DNA from: Aureobasidium sp. EXF-3400
Taxonomy: Eukaryota; Ascomycota; Dothideomycetes; Dothideales; Saccotheciaceae
Assembly: GCA_024195585.1 (NCBI GenBank)
Contig: SWBL01000006.1
Location: 1-64,000 of the forward strand
Reading direction: 5' to 3'
DNA: 64,000 bases
Shown here: positions 22,751 to 34,008 of the stretch, piece after piece
Layout: each line of letters opens with the position of its first letter
Numbering within the stretch: position 1 is the stretch's first letter
Program-made: the position numbers and the translations under genes
The notes under the pieces: model-generated
Database searches by the model: none
What the model was told of the DNA's origin: nothing
Seen by the model: only the letters and a program-made list of their open reading frames with translations

Positions 22751-23730
22751 TGTGTGTATGAGGGAGAGGTGGTCGAGGTGGAGAGAAGTGGTGGATAAGT
22801 GTGAGGAGGTCAAGGAGCAGCTGTCGATGACCGCGTTCTGGGAAGTGACGATGCTCGAAGCTGCAAGGAACTTGCCGTGTCCTGCTTGTCGCGTTACTTC
22901 CTTCTTCCGCTCAGCAAAATTCCTTTCTGTCAATCTTCACATGCATGTCATGTTATGGCAGTTACTCGAGACTTGAGAGTGCTGTCGTTTTCTCATTCAT
23001 GCTTGTAGACTTGATGGTAAGTACACATGTCGATAGCATTCGCAACACCCCAAACCCAGCCACTTGCTCCATTATCAGGACAGTGTCGAGGTCTTTCTGC
23101 TTCGGCGGGAAGAGCGGTCTGTCTGTTTCGCGTCTTGCGTCTAGGCAATGCCGTGGGATGGTATAGGGGAGGCGGAGAGTCTTGTACTTTCTGCTGAAAC
23201 GTTGCAAGACAAAACAATTGGTTGCCTCATAGTTCATACTTTCACCGTCCTCGAGACGCCTTCAGTGGGAAGTATGACTCCTTGTGTACCCACACTTCTG
23301 AGATATATATTCATCTATTTTTCAATCATTCAACAAACTGTCTACTACATATCAACATGCTATATCGTTTCACCTAGTGGATCGTATGCAAAGCTTTAAT
23401 TAAATCTGGACGATCATCACGGACAAGTGCATATTCAAGTAAAGAAGAGAAAATTAATGGGGGTATCAACATGATCGAAATTGGTAAACTTTTGCAGGTT
23501 GACGAAACAGATAGTAGAGACGGGCGGTCGAATTGAGGGGTGATGCTGCGCTGTGCTGTGTCGCCGCAAAAGAAAACGCAGTACCGCATGCATATGAGCT
23601 CTCAACCATGAGTTACATTTCCATGGCCGTAGCCAGATCCTGAACGCCAGCCCAGTCCCCAAAGCTTTTTGAAGTTGCCTTGTTACACCATCTTTTGATC
23701 CATCAACCGCTGTGTCGAAGGGCGAGTGGT
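22751..23730. other. Intergenic region between zinc-finger gene and eS19 gene
   Basis: Just under 1 kb, tandem minus-strand genes. The part next to 22750 is CT-rich on the coding strand and probably the promoter. The part from 23270 to 23470 is AT-rich and probably 3' flank of the eS19 gene. No ORF supported. Confidence 0.45.
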
Positions 23731-24516
23731 TTACTCGTCATCCTCCTCCTGCTCGGCCTCGAGGGTGGACATGGCGATACGGTCCAAATCACGCTGGCCG
23801 GACTGGGTGATGCGGCGGCCACCCTTGTCCTCATCGATCTCAAGGACACCGATCTTCTCGAGGGACTGGCAGACCTTGCGGTCGACGGAGCCGGAGGCGT
23901 CAACGTGACGGCTGGGGCGGGAACCGCGGTTCTTGGGGGAACCGTGGACCTTGCGCAGACGGCCGATACCGACGGTCTTGCGCATGTAGATGTGACGGGC
24001 AACGGCAGCAGCGCGGACGTAGTACCAGTCAACGTTCTGGGGAGGAAGCTCCTTGGCGGTACCGGTCTTGACGGTATCGACCCAACCCTGATATCGAATA
24101 AAGGTTAGTCGGACTCTATGGGCCCCGATATTTCGCGGGATTCAGGTTGACCCAGTTGAACGTACGGGAACGGCGAGCTTTCCCTGTCTCTTCAAGAAGG
24201 AAGCGTCTGTTTGAATGTTAGCCTATGGCCCTTGAGATAGAGAGTGGAGGCAAGAGGGAGTCGTCGCATAAGAGATGGTGGTTGTCGAGCACTTTTCACA
24301 GCGATTGGCGCTTCCCAGATACAACAACGTTCCTAGCGGCGCAATGCTGGACAGTCGGTCGGACAGTGTCTTGTGGGATGTCGTTGCGTGGTCTCTTGTG
24401 ATTGAAGGAGCGACTCCATCTCTTTTGCGAAAACTCGTCTCCGGATCCAAGGGTGTAGACTAACAGTTCTGGATGAACTTGTCGGCGGGGACATCGCGAA
24501 CGGAGACACCGGGCAT
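23731..24516 (-). CDS. RPS19: 40S ribosomal protein eS19
   Basis: Structural protein of the small ribosomal subunit head, needed for late 18S rRNA processing. Three exons, 24516-24465, 24206-24166 and 24087-23731, give 149 residues, the normal size. Introns near the start codon are typical of fungal ribosomal protein genes; here the first is 258 bp and the second 78 bp, with donors GTTAGT and GTACGT. The joins restore FIQNYASFLKRQGKLAVPGW. Further family sequence includes DWYYVRAAAVARHIY and GSVDRKVCQSLEKIG. The acidic tail EAEQEEDDE is longer than in animals. Confidence 0.96.
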
Positions 24517-24932
24517 TTTGGCGGTTGTGAAGGGGGTTGTCGACGGTGGTAAGGTCTGTAGGCGTGCGAAAAGGTCGTCTCGGTCAGAGGAAAAGCGTTC
24601 AAGCGTCGCCCGCTGAGGATTTTGCGATCCTCGTGTGCCGAAATTTCGCGGAGCTAGCCGTGTCGCCAAGACTCTCGAGCTTGCTGTCCCGCTCACTCCT
24701 CTGGCTGTTCAGAAGCACCATTTCACATCAGTCTTCACACGGCAACAAGTCAATGAAACACTCCATGCTGCTGAAAAGGTGCTATCATTAATTCATCGAG
24801 TCCCCGGTAAGAACTGTGGTATCTATAAACCGAGTAAGTATGCCTCGGTGAATTCATTATCCAGTTGCACCGGGTCCACTTGGTATTCACCTATGCGCCT
24901 TCCCACCGACCAGAAAACCAATGCTAGAAAAT
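24517..24932. other. Intergenic region upstream of eS19
   Basis: About 0.4 kb with no supported ORF. It must contain the eS19 promoter and the 3' end of the hydrolase-phosphatase gene. Confidence 0.45.
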
Positions 24933-26973
24933 CTATGAAAGTGTCGGCCTTCTTTCCAAGTGCACCATGTAACGCACAAAGAGCTCGTTCACGAAATGCT
25001 CGTGTCTAATGCCTGGAGCTCTCTTCTCCGCAAACTCCTCCAGCGCATCCTGTAGTCTCCAACCCAACTTCTCCACCATGTAGCTGACCAAGAAGAAGCC
25101 AGTCCTGTTGAAACCGTAGTGACAGTGTACGGCAATCACAGCTCCTTCAGGTTCCTCTGGCTTCTTTAACTGCTCTCTCAACGAGTCTATCAGAGCGCTG
25201 AACGCTGCGACCTCTTCCACTGTAGGTGGCAGCTTGCTAACTGTAGGGAACTTGTGGTACTCGATTCCACCTTCTTCCAGTCCTTTCGGATCGTAGACGG
25301 GGCTCTCATGGCTAATGTCGACAACCATGCGGACACCATACTTGATACCGCTGTTGGTACCCCATCGCTTCACGTACACTGACGGGGTATGCTCTTCGTC
25401 AATCTCGCGCAGCGTCTTCTGTGCTCGGAAGATGCCAGCGATGGGTTCTGAAACAGGTTCGACGGCTTGCCACTTCGCGAGATTCTTCACATCCCATTTG
25501 CCTTCTGTGCTCAGATGTTGCAACTGCCAGCCGAGAGAAAGACGGTGGTCGACATGTGTGGCGACGAAAGATTGGATCAAGCCTGATAGGATGCGCACAG
25601 TCGAGGTGGCGTACAACATGGCATGAGAAGCAGGTTGTGGAAGCACTGTGGTCTTGAGAACGAATTTCGGTTTCTTCGGAAGATCAAGTGTTGCGCTGTC
25701 TTGTCGAGTTTCAGATACTAGGTCCTGACCGGTTGCAGTGAACTCGGGGACGAAGCTTTTGCCGTTTTCTTCAATTGGAGTGTTGTCGATGATAGGGATA
25801 TCGCCGGCAGAACTGGGTAAGGAATTGCCCTTGGTGATTGTGTGCTCTCGTGGTACCTGTCGGCCTAACCATTTGGCGATCAGCTCGACGTTCTCGGGCG
25901 GCGTGACCTGGTCCTGCGCTCCACCAATGCAGAATGTAGGAATCTGGAGACCAGACCAGACGGCTTCGCCAGGCAATCCTCCAATGGCTTGGTCGTTCTG
26001 ATACTTTGGCATAGATCCTAGTGCCATTGCTATGAAGACTTCGGATCTGCTTTGCTCATTGAATCGTAGTTGGAGTCGCTTGGTCTCCGAGTCTGCATCT
26101 TTACCTGCATAACGACAAACACTGGGGCTCTCAGCGCCTCCCCGTCTATCCCACCAACGAAAGACCTCGAATAGGGGAACGGGCATGTAACGCATGTGCT
26201 GAAGTCGTGATACTTGTTTTGCTGTCAGAGTTTCGGCGCGAGGACAGATGGCGATGAAACCAGTGATGTACTCTGAGATGAGGTGGGACAGTGGCGATGT
26301 TGATGATGCGAGCAGTGCCGACAGTGAGCATCCCATGCTGTGGCCTATCAGAACCACCCTCTGTCCATTCTCAGTGTCTCTGTGTTGAGTAATGGCCTCT
26401 GCGATCAAGGCTGCCAAAGCTTCTGACTTGTATGCTTCTCGTGTTTGAGGGAGAAATTCTGATAGGCCACATCCAGGAAGATCGATAGCAAGACATGGTG
26501 CGGCGTTAATCAGCCCAGTCAAGAGAGGTGCGAATTGAGCAGCACTTCCTCCTAGACCATGAACAAAAACAAGAAGTGGTAGTGGTGTCGGCTTAGTCGG
26601 GAGTTTGGCGGCTTGTGGGTGAGGATGGTAGAATGTCCTTATCGATGGGTATACAAATCCAGCGGCAGTGTAAGATTTTTGAGAAGAGTGTTTTCTCAAT
26701 ATTCCTGGTTCGGAAGCTGAAGGATCTAGAGGGTCGTATAAGTCTGCTGAATGCTCAAAATCTTTCATGATAGAGAAAAGAAACAAGGTGCTAAGAAGAC
26801 GGAAAGATCTGTATGGGGAGAGAAGGGGAAACACCATCTAGGCGACAGTAGTTATGTACAGCCAACTCACCTTTGGTACCAGCATCACGTTTCGCACTAG
26901 CGAGTCGGAGCAGATAATATACCGACGCGGTTGCGAACGCTATCGTGGTTCCGTAGACCACGAGGGAACGCAT
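24933..26973 (-). CDS. Alpha/beta-hydrolase fused to an RNA-triphosphatase-like phosphatase
   Basis: Two enzymes in one frame. Residues about 85-330 are an alpha/beta-hydrolase: oxyanion segment FVHGLGG, nucleophile elbow GHSMG (Ser near 170), and a late segment GGAQDQVTPPEN. Residues about 470-635 are a Cys-based phosphatase with VAVHCHYGFNRTG (Cys near 573), closest in wording to the RNA triphosphatase of animal capping enzymes and DUSP11. My model uses exons 26973-26871 and 26746-24933 (GTGAGT donor, TTCAG acceptor; 638 residues). Exon 1 adds an N-terminal membrane anchor (VVYGTTIAFATASVYYLL). The alternative is an unspliced start at 26837 (634 residues) without the anchor, and an in-frame ATG also exists at 27069. 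Substrates are unknown. Confidence 0.8.
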
Positions 26974-28116
26974 CTGCTTCTCACGCGTTAACAGGACCAG
27001 GTCCCGAAACCTTGTCGAAAAGTATGGTTGTGCGGTTGGAGAAATGAGGTTGCGTTTTGGGTTAAGCAAGGTAATGTGATGACGCAGAAGTCGAAGATTT
27101 TGGTCGACGCGAAGAAAATCGCGGTGGAAACCAGATGTATCTGGAACGATTCACGACGACTAGAAGCGCAGTGGCTGTTTCAGTCAGTCTGGTTAGCACT
27201 AGTTAGTTGTCTCTGAAAATGGAGTTGGACAAAGGAGTTCAGAGCGGTGCGATACAGGTAGGATTGACATGAATGGACGCAGCCAATAATCGCGCGCAGT
27301 CGGAAATGTGGGCGGAACCACTGGTCGACCATTCGTCTTTCATCAGTGTCACAAAAACTCCAAATACCATCCCCGTTATGTCTCTCTTTCTAGAACACGA
27401 CGCACGTCACGCCGATGTTATTTCCATGTCCCCGGATCGAATGTGTCTAGATATGAGTGTGGTCTCGATTTGGCAGCTCATTGGACCATGAAAAGAGCGC
27501 CTCCTCCATAGATCGTCCCTAGACGCACCGGCAGGACCATCCGTACAACCTTTTATGCACATGTGTCAGCCCTGATTATCTGTGGGTAGGTCGTTCCTGA
27601 TCTGTTCAAATCCCTCAAGACTCAGGATGATCTGTTCATTCAGGTACCCTTGATGTCCCCAGCCTTCTCAGCTCTCATCTTCGCTGATTGCACCACACGA
27701 GTACGCGCAGTATCAATGGACGTGATGTCCAAAGTTATGCTGACTTGACGACTGATCTCTGGGCCCAATGGCACTGAAGGTAATAACGCTGCTGCCGGTC
27801 AATCTGTTCTGACAAGGAGACTTGACCATATCGTGAGGCTCAAGAGGCTTGAATCTGGCAGAAGAGCCTCACCTCGTTCTTCGGTAGAATGCTTCACCGA
27901 AAGCCCTCGGTTGGTTCCGAGCGGCCGTCTTCGGCTCTGGATTGTGGGGTGCGCGGGGCATGACGAGAGGTGAGAAGTCCGCTCATCCACCTGACGAATG
28001 CGAGTGGAGAAAAAGGTCAAGACGACTACATACTCTGGAACTACATCTCCTTCGAGACGAGACTGTTCTTCTCGATTCACACTTCAGATTGACAGAAATC
28101 CCAAAGGACACTCGTA
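26974..28116. promoter_or_regulatory. Divergent intergenic region, hydrolase-phosphatase / dehydratase
   Basis: 1.1 kb between divergent start codons. No ORF longer than about 90 residues and no domain-like content. It should hold both promoters. A B-box-like GTTCAAATCC at about 27604 has no matching tRNA fold around it. Confidence 0.45.
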
Positions 28117-30182
28117 ATGGATCCCGCAAATCTCAAAGCACAATTCCAAGAGCCGGAAGAGCCACGTCTTTTGAGCTTTCCACATCTTCCTGATGATGCC
28201 AAATATGAAGATGGAACGCCAATTCTAAACAAGTACTCTTCCACTCTGACCCGTGGTCATGACTTCCCTGGAGCTCAGGCAATGCTGTATGCAGCAGGCG
28301 TGCCAAACGAAAAAATGATGAAGACCGCTCCTCAGGTCGGCATTGCCTCTGTTTGGTGGGAGGGAAATCCTTGCAAGTAAGTCATTCAATATATAAAACA
28401 TAGACTGTATACTGACCATTACGAAGTAACCATCGTAGGCAACATCCAAGATAGATGACCATCAGAGACTGATATAGGTACCAGTGCACGATCTTGGTAA
28501 GACTGTGAAGCAAGCAGTGGAGAAGCAGGGCATGCTCGGATGGCAGTACGGTACCATTGGAGTGTCAGACGGTATCACAATGTAAGTTCCTCACGGCATT
28601 GTCATACAATAAAGCTGACTGCAAGAAGGGGTGGTGAGGGCATGCGTTTCTCTTTGCAGACTCGCGAGATCATTGCAGATAGTATTGAGACCATCACATG
28701 TGCTCAATTCCATGACGCCAACATTTCTATTCCCGGATGTGACAAGAACATGCCCGGTGTCGTCATGGCGATGGCAAGGCATAATAGACCATCCGTGATG
28801 ATCTACGGTGGCACCATCAATCCTGGATATTCAAAGACACTCAGAAAGACAATCAACATCACAACGTGCTATGGTATGCATTCAACATCCTGAGGCTTTC
28901 CTATACTAACAACAAGCAGAGGCACATGGAGCCTACAACTTTGACACTCTCAAGAATCCCGACGACCCTTCGATCACCAAGGACGAAATTCTGACTGATA
29001 TCGAGAGAAATGCATGCCCAGGTTCTGGAGCTTGCGGTGGTATGTTCACAGCAAATACCATGGCCATGGCAATCGAGACTCTTGGTCTATCTCTTCCCGG
29101 ATCCTCAAGCACACCCGCTACTTCTCCTGCCAAGATGCGTGAGTGTCAAAAAGCAGCAGAAGCAATCAAAATCTGTATGGAGAAGAACATTCGCCCTCTT
29201 GACTTGCTCACCAAGAAGTCATTCGAGAATTCTCTGGTCATGATGATGGCACTGGGAGGTAGCACGAATGGTGTGCTCCATCTTCTTGCTATGGCCGGTA
29301 CCGCCGGTGTCGATCTAACACTCGACGACTTCCAGAGGGTCTCGAACCGCATTCCATTTATTGCAAACATGGCACCTTCAGGCAAGTATTTGATGGCTGA
29401 TCTGTATGACATTGGTGGTATTCCATCCGTCATGAAGTTGCTCATTGCAGGAGGCCTTCTCGACGGCAGCGTTCCTACAATCACTGGCAAGACGTTGGCG
29501 GAGAACGTTGCTTCATTCGATTCACTGCCCCAGGGTCAAGAAATCATCCGCAGTCTGGATAACCCCATCAAGCCTACAGGCCACATCGAGATTCTTCGCG
29601 GCAACCTCGCTCCCGAGGGTGCCGTTGCCAAAATCACAGGCAAAGAAGGCATGTGCTTCACTGGCAAGGCTCGTGTCTTCAACAAGGAGCATGAACTCGA
29701 TGATGCCCTGAACAAAGGTCAAATCCCTCGTCATGAGAACCTTGTCATTGTCGTCCGCTACGAAGGTCCCAAGGGTGGCCCAGGCATGCCAGAGCAGCTC
29801 AAAGCCAGTGCAGCCATCATGGGTGCCAAACTCACGAATGTTGCCTTGATCACGGATGGCAGATACAGTGGCGCCTCGCATGGATTTATCGTGGGTCATA
29901 TTTGCCCTGAAGCTGCTGTTGGAGGACCCATTGCCGTTGTTCAGGATGGCGATATGATCACCATTGATGCCACTAACAATTCGCTCTCGATGAACATCTC
30001 AGATGAGGAAATCCAGCAGAGATTGAAGGTCTGGAAGAAACCCAGATCCAACGTTACTCGTGGTGTTCTAGCTAAGTATCAACGTTTGGTTGGTGATGCT
30101 AGTCATGGTAAGTCACTGCTGTCTCTCCCAAAATATCATGTACTAATGAAGATGTGCAGGTGCGATGACAGATCTTTTCTAG
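28117..30182 (+). CDS. Dihydroxy-acid dehydratase paralogue, broken exon 1/2 junction
   Basis: The ILVD/EDD family removes water from dihydroxy-acids using an Fe-S cluster; the Ilv3 type makes the 2-keto acids of valine and isoleucine. Exons: 28117-28376, 28478-28581, 28629-28873, 28920-30107 and 30160-30182. The last three introns join cleanly (for example ITMGGEGMRF and SHGAMTDLF). Cluster cysteines sit in WWEGNPC, PGCDKN and GSGACGG. The first intron (GTAAGT...ATATAG, 101 bp) leaves the frame one base short, and a TAG stands directly before the exon 2 frame. With one extra base the product would have 606 residues. No mitochondrial presequence is visible: residues 1-35 are acidic. It may be a non-mitochondrial paralogue rather than the housekeeping Ilv3, or a recent pseudogene. 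Confidence 0.82.
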
Positions 30183-31040
30183 ATCTATATAGTGTACCTA
30201 ATCAAGAAAATCACTCCATCACGAGTTTGAAACTTACTACCAATCCCTCACATCTTAGCGTAAAGATCAGTTTGGTTGACAGATTATACTATAGTCCGTA
30301 TTGAGCACTTCCACATCAAACACCTGATACAGTAAAAAGAATCCAATGTACCTTGATTGACACATAAAAGTAGCCTCGTGCTGCAAGTCATTTCCCTCAA
30401 GTCTGACTTGCATTGTCCTTGAGTCCGCATGAGAAATGGACCTTTATCCAACCTTGTTTCCTGGAGAGGCGTCGTATGCGTTTCATCAAGACCCAGAAAT
30501 CTGGGACCGGAAATTTTTCTCCTTCAGCCTTGTGTCACCACGGGCGCCACTGCGAAAATGTGGTGAGTGTAGATGAATGTGATGAAAGTAGGAGTTGTAT
30601 GTGAAATCTCTATTTGTGAGAAGATAATGGAAGTCTATATATTGAAATTGCGACAAGAGCAAAAAAGCGAGTGGTCTGGGTATCTTTGAGTGAAAACATG
30701 CAAAAGCGAGTGGTAGAGGGTATCCTTGATAACAGAACAAGCAGCCCATGAAAACGAAGAAGGTAAAAGGGGGCCAGTGGTATAACAGACGGCCAACGAA
30801 AGAGATGAAAAGCGAGCGGTGGTTGGGTATCTTCGAAAGAACAAGAAACAAGAAAATGATCAAAGGGAAATGCAACGATCTGGAAGCGCAGAACAAGAAA
30901 CAAGAAATCAGAAAACTCCGGAGAATATGCAAGATGCAAATGCAAGGTCGGAAAATGCTTGATGGTGCCGATGCGAGTAGGTAGAATGCCGTGCGATGCT
31001 TTTTGTCAGGAATGATAAACCAATATTCCCAGAAACTTGT
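30183..31040. other. Convergent intergenic region
   Basis: About 0.86 kb between two converging genes (dehydratase and Myb-like). It is A/G-rich on the plus strand from 30600 to 30960, with loosely repeated phrases such as 'gcgagtggt...gggtatcttt' at 30667, 30710 and 30815. The open frames on the minus strand here are low-complexity Phe/Leu/Ser and probably spurious. Confidence 0.45.
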
Positions 31041-32131
31041 CTAGAGAGAAAGAGCATATCCATAATTTGTAAAGGTGTCAGCCATGGTGGCATAATGAGG
31101 TGTAGGCGTGTGTTGCTGAGACGAAGGCGTATGCTGCTGAGGCGTCTGGTGCAAATGCTGAGGCGCGATATCCGCCCACTTGCGTGCGCAATGTCTCGAC
31201 GGCCATTTCTCTTCAACGCCAAATTCAAGCATCTAGAACACAGCTGTTAGAGAAATGACCAGAAGCCATAGAACATGAGTGGTCTTACCTTTGCGCTGAT
31301 GATGTCCCACTTGCACTTTTCCCAGTACTCGTGTGCTTGTCGCAACGCCTCAATGTCGCGCTCTTCCCAGCTTCGGAAGCGTTGTCTCAGGCGAAGGTAC
31401 CGCATCTGCAGTGTAGCAACGGTGATTGATTGACCCAGCTGGTTGCTGAAACGGGCTGCGATTTCCTTCCAAGGCAGGGCTTCGTCTTCTTTCAAGGTGA
31501 TCAGAAGACGTTCTTCGTCATTGAGGTGCTCGAGCGAGGGTGCTCGCTTGCGGCGCTTGGAGTTTGAGCGGTTCATGGTATCCTCGTCTTCTTCTTGACG
31601 GCGCTTCGAAGCAGGGTTGGGTGCAATGGAGGGATAGTAGCGGTGAGTGTCCGCTGAGCTGCGCCTCTGGGGTGGGCTGGGAGTAGTGAACTCGGCTGCG
31701 GGAGTCTGATAAGTTGCTGTAGACATGGCGGTCGTGGCTGGGATCATCTGAGGCTCGGACATTGGGAACCGGATGCCCAGAGGGTTCTCTGGCCATAGGA
31801 TCTCATTCGCCGACGGTCCGAAAGTGCTGGGGCTGCTGTGAGGTCTCTCTATCAGGTGGTTTGTATGACTTGGTGGCAGAATTGCTAGGTCATTGTATGT
31901 GGGTGGTGTTGGCCATTGAGCTGTGCCGGAGTATGCAGTCATGTCATATTGGTTGAAAGAAGGGAATGGTGTCATGAACGGAGTGTTGTAGGTAAGCTGC
32001 AGAGATGAGTAAAAGTTCATACATGATAGATGGTTGTCTGAACATACAGGTGTCGGTGCATACCATGCTGTTGGAAAGCCATCTGTACACACAATCTTCT
32101 CACTCGACGTAGTAGACTCGAATTGGTCCAT
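31041..32131 (-). CDS. Myb/SANT-like DNA-binding protein
   Basis: Three exons: 32131-32048, 31996-31289 and 31232-31041, giving 327 residues. The first intron (51 bp, GTATGT donor, TGCAG acceptor) is a multiple of three without a stop, so retention would add 17 residues. The second intron is 56 bp (GTAAGA donor, TCTAG acceptor). The N-terminus is a Pro/Ser/Thr-rich disordered region. A basic stretch (SKRRKRAPS) near residue 190 could be a nuclear signal. It is followed by a helical Myb/SANT-like block, LNDEERLLITLKEDEALPWK, with the tryptophan of the recognition motif, and by further basic helices. The last exon supplies a W-containing helix and a Gln/His/Pro-rich tail. Likely a nuclear regulator; targets unknown. 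Confidence 0.72.
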
Positions 32132-34008
32132 GGTCAGGATGATGAGATGTTGTTGTTATGAGTCGAGATTCGATGGCTTGATGAACTGAGCGGGAAAGGA
32201 GCAACAGACACTAGTGTCGAAGGATGCAGAGGGATACTTGAGTGTTGGATGATGCTTATGCTGTGTCTGCGTGGTGGTACCTGCCTGAGTGACAATGGAC
32301 GGGCATGTTGGTCATTATGTAGGATCGAAGGCAGACTTGACGTTAGCATGCCGGAGAACCATGGACTAAGCCTCCATGTCTGAGCCTCTGCCGAACAGAT
32401 GGAGGTGAGATATTTTGAGAACACAACGAGTCCCAGAGCAATGTCTCTGAAGGATCAATAGACTACCTGTGCGGCCTGTTGGGAGAGACACAAGCACCAT
32501 TGACCTCTAGAAAAAATCGGTACAGAGAGGCACGCCGACTTTCCATACACGCCCAGTGCATAAGCGCGCCAGGGTATCTAAATTGAAAATGGTGGACCTT
32601 CCGTGGTAGCGGGACGTGCTCGGGAGCAACCGCAGCACGGAGCTAAGCACAGGACACGCGCGCTGTCAGATGCCATTGGGTCGTCATGATCTGACATTGA
32701 TAGCCCGACGGGAGAGCTGCGTAGGCTGATGCGTAGTCTTTTGCATATCTCGAACGTTTTACACCGGCCATGGTGCATGTTTCGTTCTTGTCAGAACACG
32801 GTGAGTGGTACAGTACTCGAAGACCTCCCTACTGACTTTGGGAAGAAGGTAGATTGTCTTGATCCCGAAATAGAAACAGGTCAAAGGCTTGGGGAATCCG
32901 GTTTGACTGACATATTACTTGAGTAGGCTTCGAAGCGCGTTTACCGAATTTGCAGACATCTCAGATGCAATCGCGTGTCATGATGTGCGGCGGGAAGGAG
33001 ATGAACTGGCGTGGGGTGTGTCTTCGATTGGAGAACGGAGCACCTCCATAACACGCATTTTGCAGTGCTCCATGGCGCCTGATTGGCCTATTCACGAGTA
33101 AGCAACCTACGGCTGATCGACTGACAGGTCTTGCAAGATGGAAGAGTAAAAATAAACTAGAGCATGCGGGGGACATAGCCACTAATTAGCCGTGTATATT
33201 GCGCTCAAAATAGATCACATTGGAAAGAATGCAGACTAATATTCAGTTTATGGCTGCATGTGTTTCAAGAATGTAACATATTACCCTCACCACCATCCAG
33301 CCTCTCCAGATTCGAATGAGACATATGGATTATGCTTATGCTGAAACAAGGCTGATCCTTTGCCTGGATGTCTCTATTTCTCAAAGAAGTAGTCGGTGGG
33401 GAGCCAGGATGTGTCGCAAGATGCAGAAAGAACGCTGACCGGTCAAGCTTTGAAACAAGATACTCCTCCTACCTATTACCTCGATAGACAATTTGCTTCA
33501 TGTGGAGTTTTGAGATCTCACTATTCGAAAAAAGCTTGTTAGATAGGAAGGAACAAGTATAGTGTACCAAAGAGGCAGGTGTTGTCTGGGTGGCTGGGAA
33601 GCCCTCCACCGTGTTGAACTCACACGTTTACAACCCCGATCACCAGATGTTCCATCTAGTTTATTTGAGATAGCCTGCAGCCGACTGCTCAGATCGCAAA
33701 TTTTCCGGCGATGCTCGCTTCGACAAAAAGCACGAATCATGCTTCGGAGATTTAGCGCTGTAGAGAAGACGCCAAGTCGGACTGAACCTCAGGCCTCTGC
33801 TTTTCTTTGTGGAGAATGCGCAGTCCATCCGTCGAGGCGCAGTATACCAGTATGTAGATATGCTCAAATCCTCCTCAAAAGCAAGGCATGCTGCTTGAAC
33901 TCTGTTGCGGGCTGTGCTGTTTGATCCCCACCTTGAGGGCGGAGTCTTGGATCCAATGTATATTTTTTCGGTCTATCGTCTCATCGTCATTTCGTTTGTC
34001 ATGGTGCT
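32132..34008. other. 1.9 kb intergenic region
   Basis: Lies between the start of the Myb-like gene and the 3' end of the Dom34 gene. No supported ORF; the longest (33562-33924 plus, 120 codons) has no domain-like content. It probably contains a long promoter and 5' leader for the Myb-like gene, since the segment 32132-32424 is Ser/His/Pro-coding CT-rich sequence on the gene strand. Confidence 0.45.

Noticed and set aside
27598..27625. tRNA B-box-like GTTCAAATCC
   Set aside because: No matching A-box, acceptor stem or anticodon arm could be folded around it.
30486..30945. Overlapping Phe/Leu/Ser-rich minus-strand frames
   Set aside because: Low-complexity translation of an A/G-rich plus strand with short internal repeats; not protein-like.
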